This document shows, one piece after another, positions 31,184-41,300 of a DNA stretch of 54,715 nucleotides; the first letter of the stretch is position 1, and the number at the start of each line of letters is the position of its first letter. Source of the stretch: RGIG2000 sp045612665 (lineage in GTDB: Bacteria > Bacillota > Clostridia > Oscillospirales > CAG-272); the NCBI GenBank assembly GCA_045612665.1, contig JAZKZO010000032.1, positions 1-54,715 on the forward strand. Direction: 5' to 3'. The position numbers and the translations under genes are program-made. The notes beneath the pieces are model-generated. The model was not told where the DNA came from, searched no databases, and saw nothing but the letters and a program-made list of their open reading frames with translations.

Positions 31184-32338
31184 ATGCGTAGCTTTAACCA
31201 TAAAACCAAAATACATTTTGAAGGCAACTCGCTTTCGCGTCTTGCCACTCTTGAATACAAAAAGGTGTTTATTATTGCCGATCCGTTTATTGTTTCAAGC
31301 GATCTTATAAAAACGGTAACAAGTCGCCTTGATGCATCTCAAATTGAATACACAATTTATTCCGACGTTGTTCCCGATCCGTCCATTGACAAGGTTGTTG
31401 CAGGTGTAACTGCTCTTGTACGTGAAAAATCGCCTTGTCTTATAGCGGTTGGAGGTGGCTCGGCTATTGACCTTGCAAAATGTGTACGCTTGTTTGCGCG
31501 CAATCTTCATCCCGATTATGAGCCTCACTTTATCGCTATTCCAACGACGAGTGGAACAGGTAGTGAGGTTACCTCATTTGCAGTTGTAACCGATACAAAT
31601 AAAAATATAAAGCACGCGCTAATAGACGATTTTCTTCTTCCAAACGAGGCAATTCTTGACGTTGAAATGGTTAAGAGTGTTCCCGCCTCTATTACAGCTG
31701 ATACGGGAATGGACGTTATGGCGCACGCAATCGAGGCTTACGTAAGCACTGAGGCAGACTACTTCTCCGATATGTATGCGGAAAAGGCGACCTCTCTTTG
31801 CAAGCATTATCTTGTACGCTCATACAACTATCCGAAAACTCACGAAAATAAAGCAAGAGAAAAGATGCACGTTGCATCCTGTCTTGCAGGTCTTGCGTTC
31901 AATGCAGTATCTCTTGGTATTGCGCACAGTATTGCGCATCAGCTTGGCGCACAGTTTCATATTCCTCACGGACGTGCTAACGCGATAGTTCTTCCTAACG
32001 TAATTTTGTTTAACTCAGATATTGGCGAACACACATTTGTTCTTGAAAAGCCATTGCCTTGCGTATCAAAATATGCAAATATGTCCCGTCGTATTGGACT
32101 CGTGGGATACGATGATATTGCCTGTGTAAAGGCACTTGCCTACTTCATTCGTGCAATGCAGGTTGAAATGGCGATGCCCGTTCACGTAAGGGACGTTGTG
32201 CCGAGAATTTCGTTTGAAGAATTCGAGTCAAAGCTTGACGCTATGGCCGAGGCGGCACTTCTTGACAGATGCACGGCAACAAATCCCCGTGTGCCCACCA
32301 AGGCGGACATTATCAAGATTTTAAGAGATAGCTGGTAA
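31184..32338 (+). CDS. Iron-containing alcohol dehydrogenase
   Basis: This group III (Fe-dependent) alcohol dehydrogenase has 384 aa. The NAD(P) loop is VGGGSAIDLAK, and PTTSGTGSEVTSFAVVTD is the family signature. Metal ligands lie in TADTGMDVMAHAIEAYVS (Asp and His), GIAHSIAHQLG (His) and FHIPHGRANA (His). It probably reduces short aldehydes to alcohols, disposing of NADH in fermentation; it resembles PduQ/1-propanol or butanol dehydrogenases, but specificity is not evident. The start is the ATG at 31184, 5 nt after AGGAGGTG, not the GTG at 31178 inside the SD. Confidence 0.92.
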   Translation: MRSFNHKTKIHFEGNSLSRLATLEYKKVFIIADPFIVSSDLIKTVTSRLDASQIEYTIYSDVVPDPSIDKVVAGVTALVREKSPCLIAVGGGSAIDLAKCVRLFARNLHPDYEPHFIAIPTTSGTGSEVTSFAVVTDTNKNIKHALIDDFLLPNEAILDVEMVKSVPASITADTGMDVMAHAIEAYVSTEADYFSDMYAEKATSLCKHYLVRSYNYPKTHENKAREKMHVASCLAGLAFNAVSLGIAHSIAHQLGAQFHIPHGRANAIVLPNVILFNSDIGEHTFVLEKPLPCVSKYANMSRRIGLVGYDDIACVKALAYFIRAMQVEMAMPVHVRDVVPRISFEEFESKLDAMAEAALLDRCTATNPRVPTKADIIKILRDSW

Positions 32339-32350
32339 AAAAGAATAATA

Positions 32351-32380
32351 AAAAAGCACTTATTTTCATAAGTGCTTTTT
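32351..32380. terminator. Bidirectional terminator between adh and gdhA
   Basis: 13-bp stem AAAAAGCACTTAT / ATAAGTGCTTTTT with TTTC loop, between converging genes. Confidence 0.9.
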
Positions 32381-32397
32381 GTTTTGTTATTTAGGAA

Positions 32398-33750
32398 TTA
32401 AACAACTCCCTGAGCCTTCATAGCCTCTGCAACCTTAATAAAGCCTGCGATGTTAGCGCCTGCTACAAGGTCCTCGCCAAGACCGTACTGGTTAGCAGCC
32501 TTAACGGAGTTTTCGAAGATGTTCTTCATAATTCCCTTAAGCTTTTCGTCAACCTCTTCAGCGCTCCAGCTATAACGCATAGAGTTTTGAGACATTTCAA
32601 GACCTGAAACTGCAACACCACCTGCGTTAACTGCCTTTGAAGGAGCTACGATAACACCGTTTTCCTTAAGGAATGCAACAGCCTCGTTTGTTGTAGGCAT
32701 ATTAGAAACCTCAACGTAATACTTAACGCCGTTAGCAACGATTTGCTCTGCTTCCTTCATACCAACCTCGTTTTGAGTTGCGCAAGGCATAAGGATATCA
32801 GCCTTTACGCCCCAAGGCTTCTGACCTGCGAAGAATTCAACGCCGAACTTATCAGCATAGTCTTGAACTCTGTTACGGCAGGAAGCACGCATTTCGAGCA
32901 TGAAGTTGATCTTTTCCTCGGTGCAAATTCCGTCAGGATCATAGATATATCCGTCAGGACCTGAGATTGTAACAACCTTACCTCCAAGCTCGTTAACCTT
33001 CTTAACAGTTCCCCAAGCAACGTTACCGAAGCCTGAGATAGCAAAGGTCTTGCCCTTGATATCATCCTTGAAGTAGTTAAGCATATTTACTGTGTAGTAA
33101 ACTGCACCGTATCCTGTTGCTTCAGGACGGATAAGTGAACCGCCGAAAGGAATTCCCTTACCTGTCAAAACGCCTGTAAATTCGTTACGGAGTCTCTTGT
33201 ATTGACCGAACATATAGCCAACCTCTCTTGCGCCAACACCGATGTCTCCGGCAGGAACGTCAAGGTCTGCACCGATATGTCTTGAAAGCTCTGTCATAAA
33301 GCTTTGGCAGAAGCGCATAACCTCTGCATCGCTCTTGCCCTGTGGATCGAAGTCAGAGCCACCCTTACCACCGCCCATAGGAAGTGATGTAAGGCTGTTC
33401 TTAAATGTCTGCTCAAATCCAAGGAACTTGATAATGCTCTCGTTTACTGAAGGATGGAAACGAAGTCCGCCCTTGTAAGGACCGATAGCGCTGTTGAACT
33501 GAATTCTATATCCACGGTTAACCTGAACAACTCCCTTGTCGTCAACCCACGGAACTCTGAACTTAATAATTCTTTCAGGCTCTACCATTCTTTCGAGAAC
33601 ACCGCTTGTTATGTAGTCAGGGCGTTGCTCGATAACAGGCTCGATTGACTCCAAAACCTCTTTGATGGTTTGGTGGAATTCAGGCTCATTAGGATTTCTT
33701 TTGATAACTCTCTCTACGAGTTCGTTGAGATATTGATTTTTGAAGCTCAT
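32398..33750 (-). CDS. gdhA: NADP-type glutamate dehydrogenase
   Basis: This 450-aa hexameric glutamate dehydrogenase (2-oxoglutarate + NH4+ + NAD(P)H to glutamate). The catalytic motif PMGGGKGGSDFDPQGKSD, the dinucleotide motif FAISGFGNVAWGTVKKV, the phrase VPAGDIGVGAREVGYMFGQYKR and the 450-residue length fit the anabolic NADP-specific class. It has its own promoter and a shared terminator with adh. It provides ammonia assimilation and links carbon and redox metabolism; the nearby asnA and K+ uptake genes give a loose nitrogen/osmotic context. Confidence 0.97.
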   Translation of the reverse strand: MSFKNQYLNELVERVIKRNPNEPEFHQTIKEVLESIEPVIEQRPDYITSGVLERMVEPERIIKFRVPWVDDKGVVQVNRGYRIQFNSAIGPYKGGLRFHPSVNESIIKFLGFEQTFKNSLTSLPMGGGKGGSDFDPQGKSDAEVMRFCQSFMTELSRHIGADLDVPAGDIGVGAREVGYMFGQYKRLRNEFTGVLTGKGIPFGGSLIRPEATGYGAVYYTVNMLNYFKDDIKGKTFAISGFGNVAWGTVKKVNELGGKVVTISGPDGYIYDPDGICTEEKINFMLEMRASCRNRVQDYADKFGVEFFAGQKPWGVKADILMPCATQNEVGMKEAEQIVANGVKYYVEVSNMPTTNEAVAFLKENGVIVAPSKAVNAGGVAVSGLEMSQNSMRYSWSAEEVDEKLKGIMKNIFENSVKAANQYGLGEDLVAGANIAGFIKVAEAMKAQGVV

Positions 33751-33788
33751 TGTTTTTTCTCCTTTAAATTTTAAAATAAATTACTATT

Positions 33789-33817
33789 ATTTTATCACAC
33801 TGATTTTTTCTTGTCAA
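33789..33817 (-). promoter_or_regulatory. Promoter of gdhA
   Basis: Minus strand: TTGACA, 17-bp spacer, TAAAAT. Confidence 0.8.
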
Positions 33818-33870
33818 TAAAAAATAAATAAGAAATTTCAATTTTTTTACTAGTTTTATATATTTAACGC

Positions 33871-33905
33871 AAAAACGCCCTCAAGCATAGCTTGTGAGCG
33901 TTTTT
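33871..33905 (-). terminator. Terminator of the trkA-trkH operon
   Basis: Minus strand stem AAAAACGCTCACAAGC / GCTTGAGGGCGTTTTT with one mismatch, located 10 nt after the trkH stop. Confidence 0.85.
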
Positions 33906-33915
33906 CTTCCTTAAA

Positions 33916-35376
33916 TTATTGCTTTTTCCAGGTTGCGGGAGTGAACAAAAGAAGCATTGGGAAAATCTCCAATCTTCCAGCGAGCATATCGAAGATAAAG
34001 ACTATCTTTGACACATCCGAGAAGAATGCAAAGTTTCCTGCCGGTCCTACCGCGCCAAGTCCTGGACCTATGTTATTTATGGTTGCAACCACTGCGGTAA
34101 AGTTTGTTTCAAGGTCGGAGCAATCAAGAGAAACTACGAGCATTGAGACTACGAATATCAAAATATAAGCTACAAGATATGAGCCTACTGCTCTTACGGT
34201 TTCGCTTTCAACAGGTCTTTTATCAATTGAAACCTTTCTTACCTGCTTAGGATGAAGCATCATTTTAAGCTCGTAAATTGCGCCCTTGCCAAGAATAAGC
34301 CAACGTGAAACCTTCATTCCACCGCCTGTTGAGCCTGCGCAAGCACCGATAAACATAAGAATAACGAGGATTGCCTTTGAAAATGCAGGCCACAAATCGA
34401 AGTTTTCGGTTGAAAATCCTGTGGTTGAGATAACTGCACCTACATTAAAAGCAGAATGCTTTATTGCCTCTCCGATGCTGTAATTGTAAGCACCGCCCGA
34501 TGTGAAATAAACGTTCAAGGTTATTGCTGTAATTGCAACGAAAACAATTACCAAAAATGCGCGAACCTCGGTATTAAACGCATCCTTTATTTTTCCTCTC
34601 AAAATGAGGTAATAGGAGTTAAAGTTTATTGAGAACAGTAGCATAAACACTGTAACTACGATTTGAATATACGACGAATATGCACCCATTCCTTCGGCGT
34701 TCCAAGAAAATCCACCTGTACCGGCAGTTGAGAATGCACAGTTAAGCGCCTCAAAGCAGGACATGCCACCAAAAAGAAGCATTATGAATTCGAAGAGCGT
34801 CATTATAAGGTAAAGTGTATAAAGCACCTTAGCCGTTGTTTTAACTCTTGGAACGAGCTTATCGACGGTTGGTCCAGGGCTCTCCGCTCTCATGATATGC
34901 ATATTACGAGCGCCACTAAGCGGTAAGAATGCCATAATGAGAACAAGCACTCCCATTCCGCCTACCCAGTGAGTAAAGCTACGCCACATAAGGATACATT
35001 TTGGCAATGCGCCAACCTGCTCACCTGTTGCGAAAATCGTAGCACCTGTGGTGCTAAATCCCGAAACGGTTTCAAAAAGAGCATCGATAAACGATGGAAT
35101 AGTTCCCGAAAACCAGAAAGGAAGCGCACCGAAGATACTGATTACAATCCAGCTAAGGGAAACGATAACGAAGCCTTCCTTAGCGTACATATATTCACTT
35201 TTCGGTTTACCGAGAAGGCAAACTATTCCAAGTGCTATGCAAATTGACATAGTAACAAGGAATGATACGATTTCCCTCTCGCTATACACTATCGCGGTTA
35301 TAATTGGAACGAGGAAAAATGCAGCCTCGAACAGTAAAAGCCAACCGATAGTGCGTTTTATTATGTGAAAATTCAT
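33916..35376 (-). CDS. trkH: Potassium uptake channel subunit TrkH/KtrB family
   Basis: This 486-aa integral membrane K+ transporter is of the SKT superfamily with four M1-P-M2 repeats. The four selectivity-filter-like segments are readable: TVSGFSTTGATIF, FSTAGTGGFSW, VISTTGFSTENFD and INNIGPGLGAVGPAGNF, each with its conserved glycine. It follows trkA by 13 nt and is translated from the same mRNA. Together they form K+ uptake controlled by nucleotide binding to TrkA. Confidence 0.95.
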   Translation of the reverse strand: MNFHIIKRTIGWLLLFEAAFFLVPIITAIVYSEREIVSFLVTMSICIALGIVCLLGKPKSEYMYAKEGFVIVSLSWIVISIFGALPFWFSGTIPSFIDALFETVSGFSTTGATIFATGEQVGALPKCILMWRSFTHWVGGMGVLVLIMAFLPLSGARNMHIMRAESPGPTVDKLVPRVKTTAKVLYTLYLIMTLFEFIMLLFGGMSCFEALNCAFSTAGTGGFSWNAEGMGAYSSYIQIVVTVFMLLFSINFNSYYLILRGKIKDAFNTEVRAFLVIVFVAITAITLNVYFTSGGAYNYSIGEAIKHSAFNVGAVISTTGFSTENFDLWPAFSKAILVILMFIGACAGSTGGGMKVSRWLILGKGAIYELKMMLHPKQVRKVSIDKRPVESETVRAVGSYLVAYILIFVVSMLVVSLDCSDLETNFTAVVATINNIGPGLGAVGPAGNFAFFSDVSKIVFIFDMLAGRLEIFPMLLLFTPATWKKQ

Positions 35377-35389
35377 TTTTTATCCCTTT

Positions 35390-36745
35390 TTACTTAAGAA
35401 TATCGGTAATATCGTGGAGTGCCATAAGCTTTGATACGATAACAACGGCATCTCCTACTTGAATTATATCGTGTCCACGAGGAGTGATAATGTTTCCGTC
35501 ACGAATGATAGCGGCAACAAGCACGTTTGGCTTAAATTTAAGCTCGCAAAGAGGAATATCTACGATAGGTGAATTTTCCTTTACGATAAATTCCGCTGCC
35601 TCAACCTCGTCTTGGATAACGTTATAAAGCGTTTCAACGTTGCTTCCGACGGTGTTTTGAGTTGCTCTAACGTAACGAAGAATCATATCAGAGGTTATAT
35701 TCTTTGGTGAAAGAATTGTATCAAGCTCCAAGCGATTAAGGACGTTATCGTAGTCAATTCTGTTGATTTTAGTAATTATTTTGCCAACCTCTACGCTTTG
35801 AGCAAAGAGTGAAAGGATAATATTTTCCTCGTCCAAGCCCAAAAGAGCTACGAATGCGTCGGTATTTGCAATTCCCTCTTCTATTAAAAGCTCCTTATCG
35901 GCTGTATCTCCGTTTATAACGTCAACATTTTTCCATCTTGTGCAAAGCTCCTCACAGGTTTTGAGGTCCTTTTCAATTATTTTCATTGAAATTCCGGAGC
36001 TTTCCATAATATCGCAAAGGTAATGAGTTGTAACGTCTCCGCCAACAACGATTACGTTCTTGGTGTTGTTGCCCTTATGGTCGATTTTAGCAAAGAAATC
36101 AGTTGCATTCTTATGTGAAGCAACAAAGGAAATAACGTCCTTCTCTTCAAAGCGAAAATCACCGTTTGCGATATATGCGTCCTCTCCACGCTCGATTGTA
36201 CACACAAGGACATCACAGTGAAGCTTTGTGGTAAGCTCCTTAACAGACATGCCAACAATACGGCTGTTTTTCGGAATTTTGAACTTGATAAGCTCTATTT
36301 TGCCTTTGGCAAAGGTTTCAATCTTCATAGCGGACGGGAACTTAAGCACACGGGCGATTTCCTCGGCAGCCGCATATTCGGGGTTGATTACCATTGCAAG
36401 TCCAAGCTCATCCTTTAGATACGGTGCTTCCGTGCTATATTCAGGATTTTTTACTCTTGCGATGGTTTGACAGTTACCTGCCTTTTTAGCAACCATACAG
36501 CAAAGAAGGTTAAGCTCATCAGAGTTTGTAACGGCGATAAGAAGGTCAGCATTATCGATGCCAGCCTCCTTTTGGACCATATGTGTAGCACCGTTTCCGA
36601 CGATGCCCATAATGTCGAATTTGTTTGCTATGTTCTTTACCTTGGTAGAGGACATATCAACGACTGTAACGATGTTTCCATCGTCATTAAGCTTTTCTGC
36701 GAGAGTCTCTCCTACTCGTCCGCAGCCTACAATGATTATGTTCAT
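35390..36745 (-). CDS. trkA: Trk system K+ uptake regulatory protein TrkA
   Basis: This 451-aa cytoplasmic regulator has two RCK modules. The first nucleotide-binding motif is IIIVGCGRVGETLAEKL at the N-terminus; the second (VIVVGGDVTTHYLCDIM, near residue 230) lacks the complete GxGxxG pattern, as is common for the second half of TrkA. Each half ends with an RCK-C domain (GKIELIKFKIPKNSRIVGMSV and AAEFIVKENSPIVDIPL). It binds NAD(H) or ATP/ADP and gates TrkH. It is the first gene of the operon, AGGAGATG SD. Confidence 0.95.
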   Translation of the reverse strand: MNIIIVGCGRVGETLAEKLNDDGNIVTVVDMSSTKVKNIANKFDIMGIVGNGATHMVQKEAGIDNADLLIAVTNSDELNLLCCMVAKKAGNCQTIARVKNPEYSTEAPYLKDELGLAMVINPEYAAAEEIARVLKFPSAMKIETFAKGKIELIKFKIPKNSRIVGMSVKELTTKLHCDVLVCTIERGEDAYIANGDFRFEEKDVISFVASHKNATDFFAKIDHKGNNTKNVIVVGGDVTTHYLCDIMESSGISMKIIEKDLKTCEELCTRWKNVDVINGDTADKELLIEEGIANTDAFVALLGLDEENIILSLFAQSVEVGKIITKINRIDYDNVLNRLELDTILSPKNITSDMILRYVRATQNTVGSNVETLYNVIQDEVEAAEFIVKENSPIVDIPLCELKFKPNVLVAAIIRDGNIITPRGHDIIQVGDAVVIVSKLMALHDITDILK

Positions 36746-36781
36746 TAAATCACATCTCCTGCAAGTTATTAGCTAATTATA

Positions 36782-36809
36782 ATTATACAACAATATTCGA
36801 ATTTGTCAA
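36782..36809 (-). promoter_or_regulatory. Promoter of trkA-trkH
   Basis: Minus strand: TTGACA, 16-bp spacer, TATAAT. This is the only mapped promoter here without the 17-bp spacer. Confidence 0.75.
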
Positions 36810-36839
36810 TATTATTAGAAAATAAAATGCTTTTTAGTC

Positions 36840-36868
36840 TTGACAAAATGAAAAAAATGTTGTAATAT
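36840..36868 (+). promoter_or_regulatory. Promoter of tRNA-Leu
   Basis: TTGACA (36840-36845), 17-bp spacer, TAATAT (36863-36868), placing the start about 8-10 nt before the mature tRNA. Confidence 0.7.
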
Positions 36869-36882
36869 TATTAAGGTCATAC

Positions 36883-36965
36883 GCGGGTGTGGCGGAATTG
36901 GCAGACGCGCCAGACTTAGGATCTGGTGGGCATCCGTGCAGGTTCAAGTCCTGTCACCCGCACCA
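36883..36965 (+). tRNA. tRNA-Leu (anticodon TAG)
   Basis: Class II tRNA with acceptor GCGGGTG / CACCCGC. The anticodon arm CCAGA-CTTAGGA-TCTGG gives anticodon TAG. A long variable arm (TGGGCATCCGT) and T-arm CAGGTTCAAGTCCTG follow. CCA is encoded. It has its own promoter and terminator, so it is an independent unit. Confidence 0.97.
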
Positions 36966-36999
36966 AAAAAAGTCGTATCATTTTGATACGACTTTTTTA
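36966..36999 (+). terminator. Terminator of tRNA-Leu
   Basis: AGTCGTATCA / TGATACGACT stem flanked by A and T runs, directly after the CCA. Confidence 0.9.
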
Positions 37000-37000
37000 T

Positions 37001-37074
37001 CCAAACCGCAGGTTTGGCATATCATCACGCCTCAGCGTGTATCTCATCAGCCCTTTGGGCTGTATATCATCACG
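37001..37074 (+). repeat. Modular hairpin array C
   Basis: Units CCAAACC-GCA-GGTTTGG, ACGC-CTCA-GCGT and AGCCC-TTT-GGGCT are joined by CATATCATC, GTATCTCATC and GTATATCATC linkers, the same linker family as arrays A and B. The last unit (ACGGCAAAG) appears truncated. Confidence 0.7.
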
Positions 37075-37090
37075 GCAAAGAAATGAACAA

Positions 37091-37121
37091 AAAAACGGCA
37101 AGCGTTTTGCTTGCCGTTTTT
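37091..37121. terminator. Terminator of asnA (bidirectional)
   Basis: 13-bp stem AAAAACGGCAAGC / GCTTGCCGTTTTT with a 5-nt loop, 43 nt after the asnA stop. Confidence 0.85.
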
Positions 37122-37163
37122 GATTTTATTGTGTTTTAGGCTAGCCCTGTGTCGATAAAACGA

Positions 37164-38165
37164 TTAAAGAAGAGTTACTCCTCTATCCTTAAACATCTTA
37201 ATGGTTTCGTCGTCCCAATATGATGAATGAACCTCTCCTACGTGGGCCTTACGCAAGAAATACATACACATTCTTGACTGACCGATACCGCCCCCGATTG
37301 TATAAGGAAGCTCTCCGTTCAAGAGTGCGCGGTGGAAAGCAAGCTCACTTCTATTTTCACATCCACGAATTTTAAGCTGTCTTACAAGTGCTTCCTCGTC
37401 AACGCGAATTCCCATAGACGAAAGCTCAAGTGCGATGTCGAGAACAGGATAATAAACGATTATATCTCCGTTCAAATCCCAGTCGTCATAGTCAGGTGCG
37501 CGACCGTCGTGAAGCTTACCTGATTTAAGTGCGCCACCTATTTTCATAATGAAAACTGCGCCATATTCCTTGGAAATCGCCTTTTCGCGCTCCTTAGTTG
37601 TAAGAGTTGGGTATTTATCCTCAAGCTCTTGAGTGGTTACGAAGGTGATTTTATCGGGAAGAATTTTTGAAATACAGGTATATTCGCCACAAATGTAGCT
37701 TTCAGTTTGCTTAAGTGCATCAAAAATCTTTTCTACAATTTCCTTAAGAGTTGCCTCGGTGCGTTGCTCCTTAGAGATTATTCTCTCCCAGTCCCACTGG
37801 TCAACGTACATTGAGTGAATGTTATCGGTTTCCTCATCTCTGCGAATAGCGATCATATCGGTATAGAGTCCCTCTCCTACCTCAAAGCCGTATTCCTTCA
37901 ATGCCATTCTCTTCCACTTTGCAAGAGAATGTACAATTTCGAGATTTTTGCCCGATGGAACGTCGAATTTAACAGGGCGCTCAACACCGTTCAAATCGTC
38001 GTTAAGTCCACTTTCACAGTCAACGAAAAGCGGTGCGGAAACTCTTGTAAGATTAAGCGCCTTGGCAAGCTCTCTTTCAAAAAAGTCTTTTACCTTTTTT
38101 ATGGCGATTTCAGTATCCTTAACACCTAGTGCGGTTTTATAATCTACCGGTATGTATGATGACAT
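37164..38165 (-). CDS. asnA: Aspartate-ammonia ligase AsnA
   Basis: This ammonia-dependent asparagine synthetase (aspartate + NH3 + ATP to asparagine + AMP + PPi) has a class II aminoacyl-tRNA synthetase-like fold. Recognised segments are RVSAPLFVDCESGLNDDLNGVERPV, AKWKRMAL, DMIAIRRDEETDNIHSMYVDQWDWE, GRAPDYDDW and GGGIGQSRMCM near the C-terminus. The 333-aa length is normal for AsnA. GGAGGG SD, own promoter, monocistronic. Confidence 0.97.
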   Translation of the reverse strand: MSSYIPVDYKTALGVKDTEIAIKKVKDFFERELAKALNLTRVSAPLFVDCESGLNDDLNGVERPVKFDVPSGKNLEIVHSLAKWKRMALKEYGFEVGEGLYTDMIAIRRDEETDNIHSMYVDQWDWERIISKEQRTEATLKEIVEKIFDALKQTESYICGEYTCISKILPDKITFVTTQELEDKYPTLTTKEREKAISKEYGAVFIMKIGGALKSGKLHDGRAPDYDDWDLNGDIIVYYPVLDIALELSSMGIRVDEEALVRQLKIRGCENRSELAFHRALLNGELPYTIGGGIGQSRMCMYFLRKAHVGEVHSSYWDDETIKMFKDRGVTLL

Positions 38166-38197
38166 ATTACGCCCTCCTTTCTTAATTCACAATAGTA

Positions 38198-38226
38198 AGT
38201 ATATCACAACATTTTATAATTTTCAA
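38198..38226 (-). promoter_or_regulatory. Promoter of asnA
   Basis: Minus strand: TTGAAA, 17-bp spacer, TATACT. The leader is too short for a T-box or other riboswitch. Confidence 0.75.
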
Positions 38227-38262
38227 GTGTGCGCGCTTATTTTAATAAAATTTTTATATCTA

Positions 38263-38291
38263 TTGACAGTAATAAATTTATGTGATACAAT
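38263..38291 (+). promoter_or_regulatory. Promoter of the CotH/LRR/dockerin gene
   Basis: TTGACA (38263-38268), 17-bp spacer, TACAAT (38286-38291). Confidence 0.8.
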
Positions 38292-38325
38292 ATATATGTG
38301 CAATTTTACCAAAAGGAGCCCTAAT

Positions 38326-41300
38326 ATGAAGAAATTTCTACACATTTTTATATTTACGATACTCTCGATAGCGCTTTTCTGCGTATTCGCGAGTGCTGCG
38401 TCGTGGCAGGATGCCGACGGAATAACCTGGAGCTTTACGTATTCGGATACGGATATGACCGCAACGATTACGTCAGGTACAACTCCAAAGTCGGGTACTG
38501 ACCGCACTCACGCGCTCAACATTCCTGCAAAGGTTAGATACAACAGCAAGGAGTATACCGTTACAAAAATCGGAAACAGCGCGTTTGACTGTGGCGACAA
38601 CTTCACCACATCTAATGCTCTTTCGAAGAAGTATTTCGGACACGTAACAATTCCTGATACTGTTGTTGAGATTGGCGAATATGCATTTGACTCCTCTGCT
38701 ATTTTTGGCGAGATAGTTATCCCGGAAAGCGTTACAAAGATTGGAAAATACGCATTCAGGAATTGTGTAGGTCTTGATACCGTTGTTTTCCCATCCTCAT
38801 TTGATACTGTTCCCGAGGGATGTTTCCAAGGATGCAAGGCTCTCGTTGAATTTAAGACCGAAGGTCTTATCAAGAGCTTTAAGGCAAACGCATTTAGAGA
38901 TTGTCAATCGCTTTACAGCATTACAATTTCAAAAGAGGTTGTTGAAATTGCAAACAACGCATTTTCAAACTGCTACTGTCTTGCAGGCGAGCTTAACTTC
39001 CCTGTTATCACAACTCTTGGCGGTAGCGCATTCTCGAACTGTTATTTTATAACAGGCGTTACAATCGGTGGAAACTGCAACTTCTCATCCGATGCATTCG
39101 GCGGATGCTCGGATTTCAAATACTACAACGTAGCTGAAGAAAATACTTACTATAAGTCAATTGACGGTGTTCTTTTCAGCAAGGATATGAAGACACTTTA
39201 CCGTTATCCTCTTGGAAAGGTTGACAGTGAATTCGTTATTCCAGAATCAGTTACTACCGTTAAGGGCTCTGCTTTCTACGGTGCTAAGAACCTTACAAAC
39301 ATCGTTATTGGCTCAAACGTTACTAAAATTGAAGGAAGTGCGTTTAGAAACACCGGAATCACTACTCTTTACATTCCTAACAACGTTACAAGCCTAGGCG
39401 ACAACGTTGCAAGCGGATGCGCAAGCCTTGTTTGGGTAGTATTCGGCAAGGGAATTACATCATTTAGAAGCGACTTTGTTACAGTTGGTTCAAACTACGC
39501 AATTAAGTATATATTCTCCACCCTTACCGGTGGTGGAACAGGCTCTCTTCCGGGCTCCGGCGAAACAGTTCTTACATATTACATGGCTGACAGAAGCTGT
39601 GAGGATTACTACGGCGGACACAAGTACGGATATCTTGACGATCCTGCTACCTGTGATGAGGACGGAACAAACGTTTGTTGCTTCTGTGGCAAGAGCGCCG
39701 TTGCTCCTGCAACAGGACATAGAGGAAAGATTCTCCGTAGCACAAAGCTCACCTGTACAACTCCCGAGGCTTATTACATTGACTGTGTAAACTGCTCAAC
39801 ACCTGAGCATCCTGAGGCCGAGGTTATCGTAACTCCGTCTACAGGACACACTCTTTCGGTTACCACCTCAAAGGAAGCTTCCACTTATGAATACGCATAC
39901 CGTGGATGCACAACCTGCGGTGAAATCGTAGTTGATAGCTTTGAAACAAATGCATACGTATCTGCCGACGTAAACGGCGACGGTAACGTTGATGCAAAGG
40001 ACGTTGCTCTTCTCGGTAAAATCCTTAGTGGTAGCGCATCTAGTGCTAACCGTTTTGCTTGCGACGTTGACGGCGACGGAAGCATTACCGCATTTGACCT
40101 TCTCTTGCTTAAGCAACACGTAGCTGAGTTTGCCGTTGCAATTAACAAAAACGAAAATACATGTGATAACCACGTTCGTATAAATACAGTTATTTTGACA
40201 TATGAAAGCTGTATTTACGGTGGAAAGAGCATTTCGTTCTGCGCCGACTGTGGCGAGGAAATTGAGGAGCTTGAAAAAACAACCGCTCCGACAGGACACC
40301 TCTTTGTCGAAACAATTATTGAGGCTGCAACCTGTAAGAAGGAAGGAAAATCCTCAAAGACCTGCTCTGTTTGCAGAATAACAGATGATAACGTTACCAT
40401 TCCTGTTCTTCCACACGACACACAATCTTGGTGGATGCTTAGCGACAACGAGCCTGAATATCAGTATAGCTACTGTACTGTTTGTAAGGCACTTCAGCAC
40501 GAGGCTGTAGACCGCGCTATTCTCCAAGAGGTTGTTACTACAATTCCTGAAAACTACAATCTTTACTGTACAACCGAAAGTGCTTCACTACTAAGACCTA
40601 TTGTTGAAAACGCAAGCAAGGCACTTACACAAGAACAGGTTGACACTCTCGTTGAGGAAATTCGCCGTGTTCTTCCTACAATTCAGTACAAGGTTTCGGA
40701 TATTCCTGTAATTTATCTTGAATCTCCTGACAAGCTCACTAAGACCGAATATTCAAGCGCGAACATCATCGTTGCATATAAGGATGAAAACGGTGATCTC
40801 CAAACACTCTCCGACGCTGAGGGTGAAATGAGAATCAGAGGTAACTACACCTCAGGCTTTAGTGCAAAGCTTCCTTTCAACATTAAGTTCTCAAGAAAGG
40901 TTGACCTCTTTGGAATGGGTGCGGGTAGAAAGTATCACCTTCTTGCCTGTGCATACGACCAACCACTTATCAGAACTGCTCTTGCATTTGAATTTGCAAA
41001 GGACCTCGGTCTTGATTACACATGTAAATATCAGTTTGTTGAGGTTTATCACAACGGTATTTACAGAGGCTGCTATATGCTTATAACTCCTATTGATATA
41101 GGCGAAGGCAGAGTTGACATTGACGAGGAAAAGGACGTAATCATCCACTTGAGCTATTCAAACGGTGGTGAAGACGCACCTTATAACTCACCTATTTTCG
41201 GATTCTCCTACATTCGTCTTGAGGAGCCAAGCGAGTATTCTCCATTTACAAGAGCGCAAATGATGAGAATTATGTATCAGCTTGACTTTGCTATTCTTAG

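Noticed and set aside
38160..38230. T-box or other riboswitch upstream of asnA
   Set aside because: Promoter and start codon are only about 30 nt apart, leaving no room for a leader structure.
38152..38325. 58-residue N-terminal extension of the CotH protein
   Set aside because: It covers the divergent promoter region, overlaps the asnA start, and the SD and signal peptide occur at 38326.
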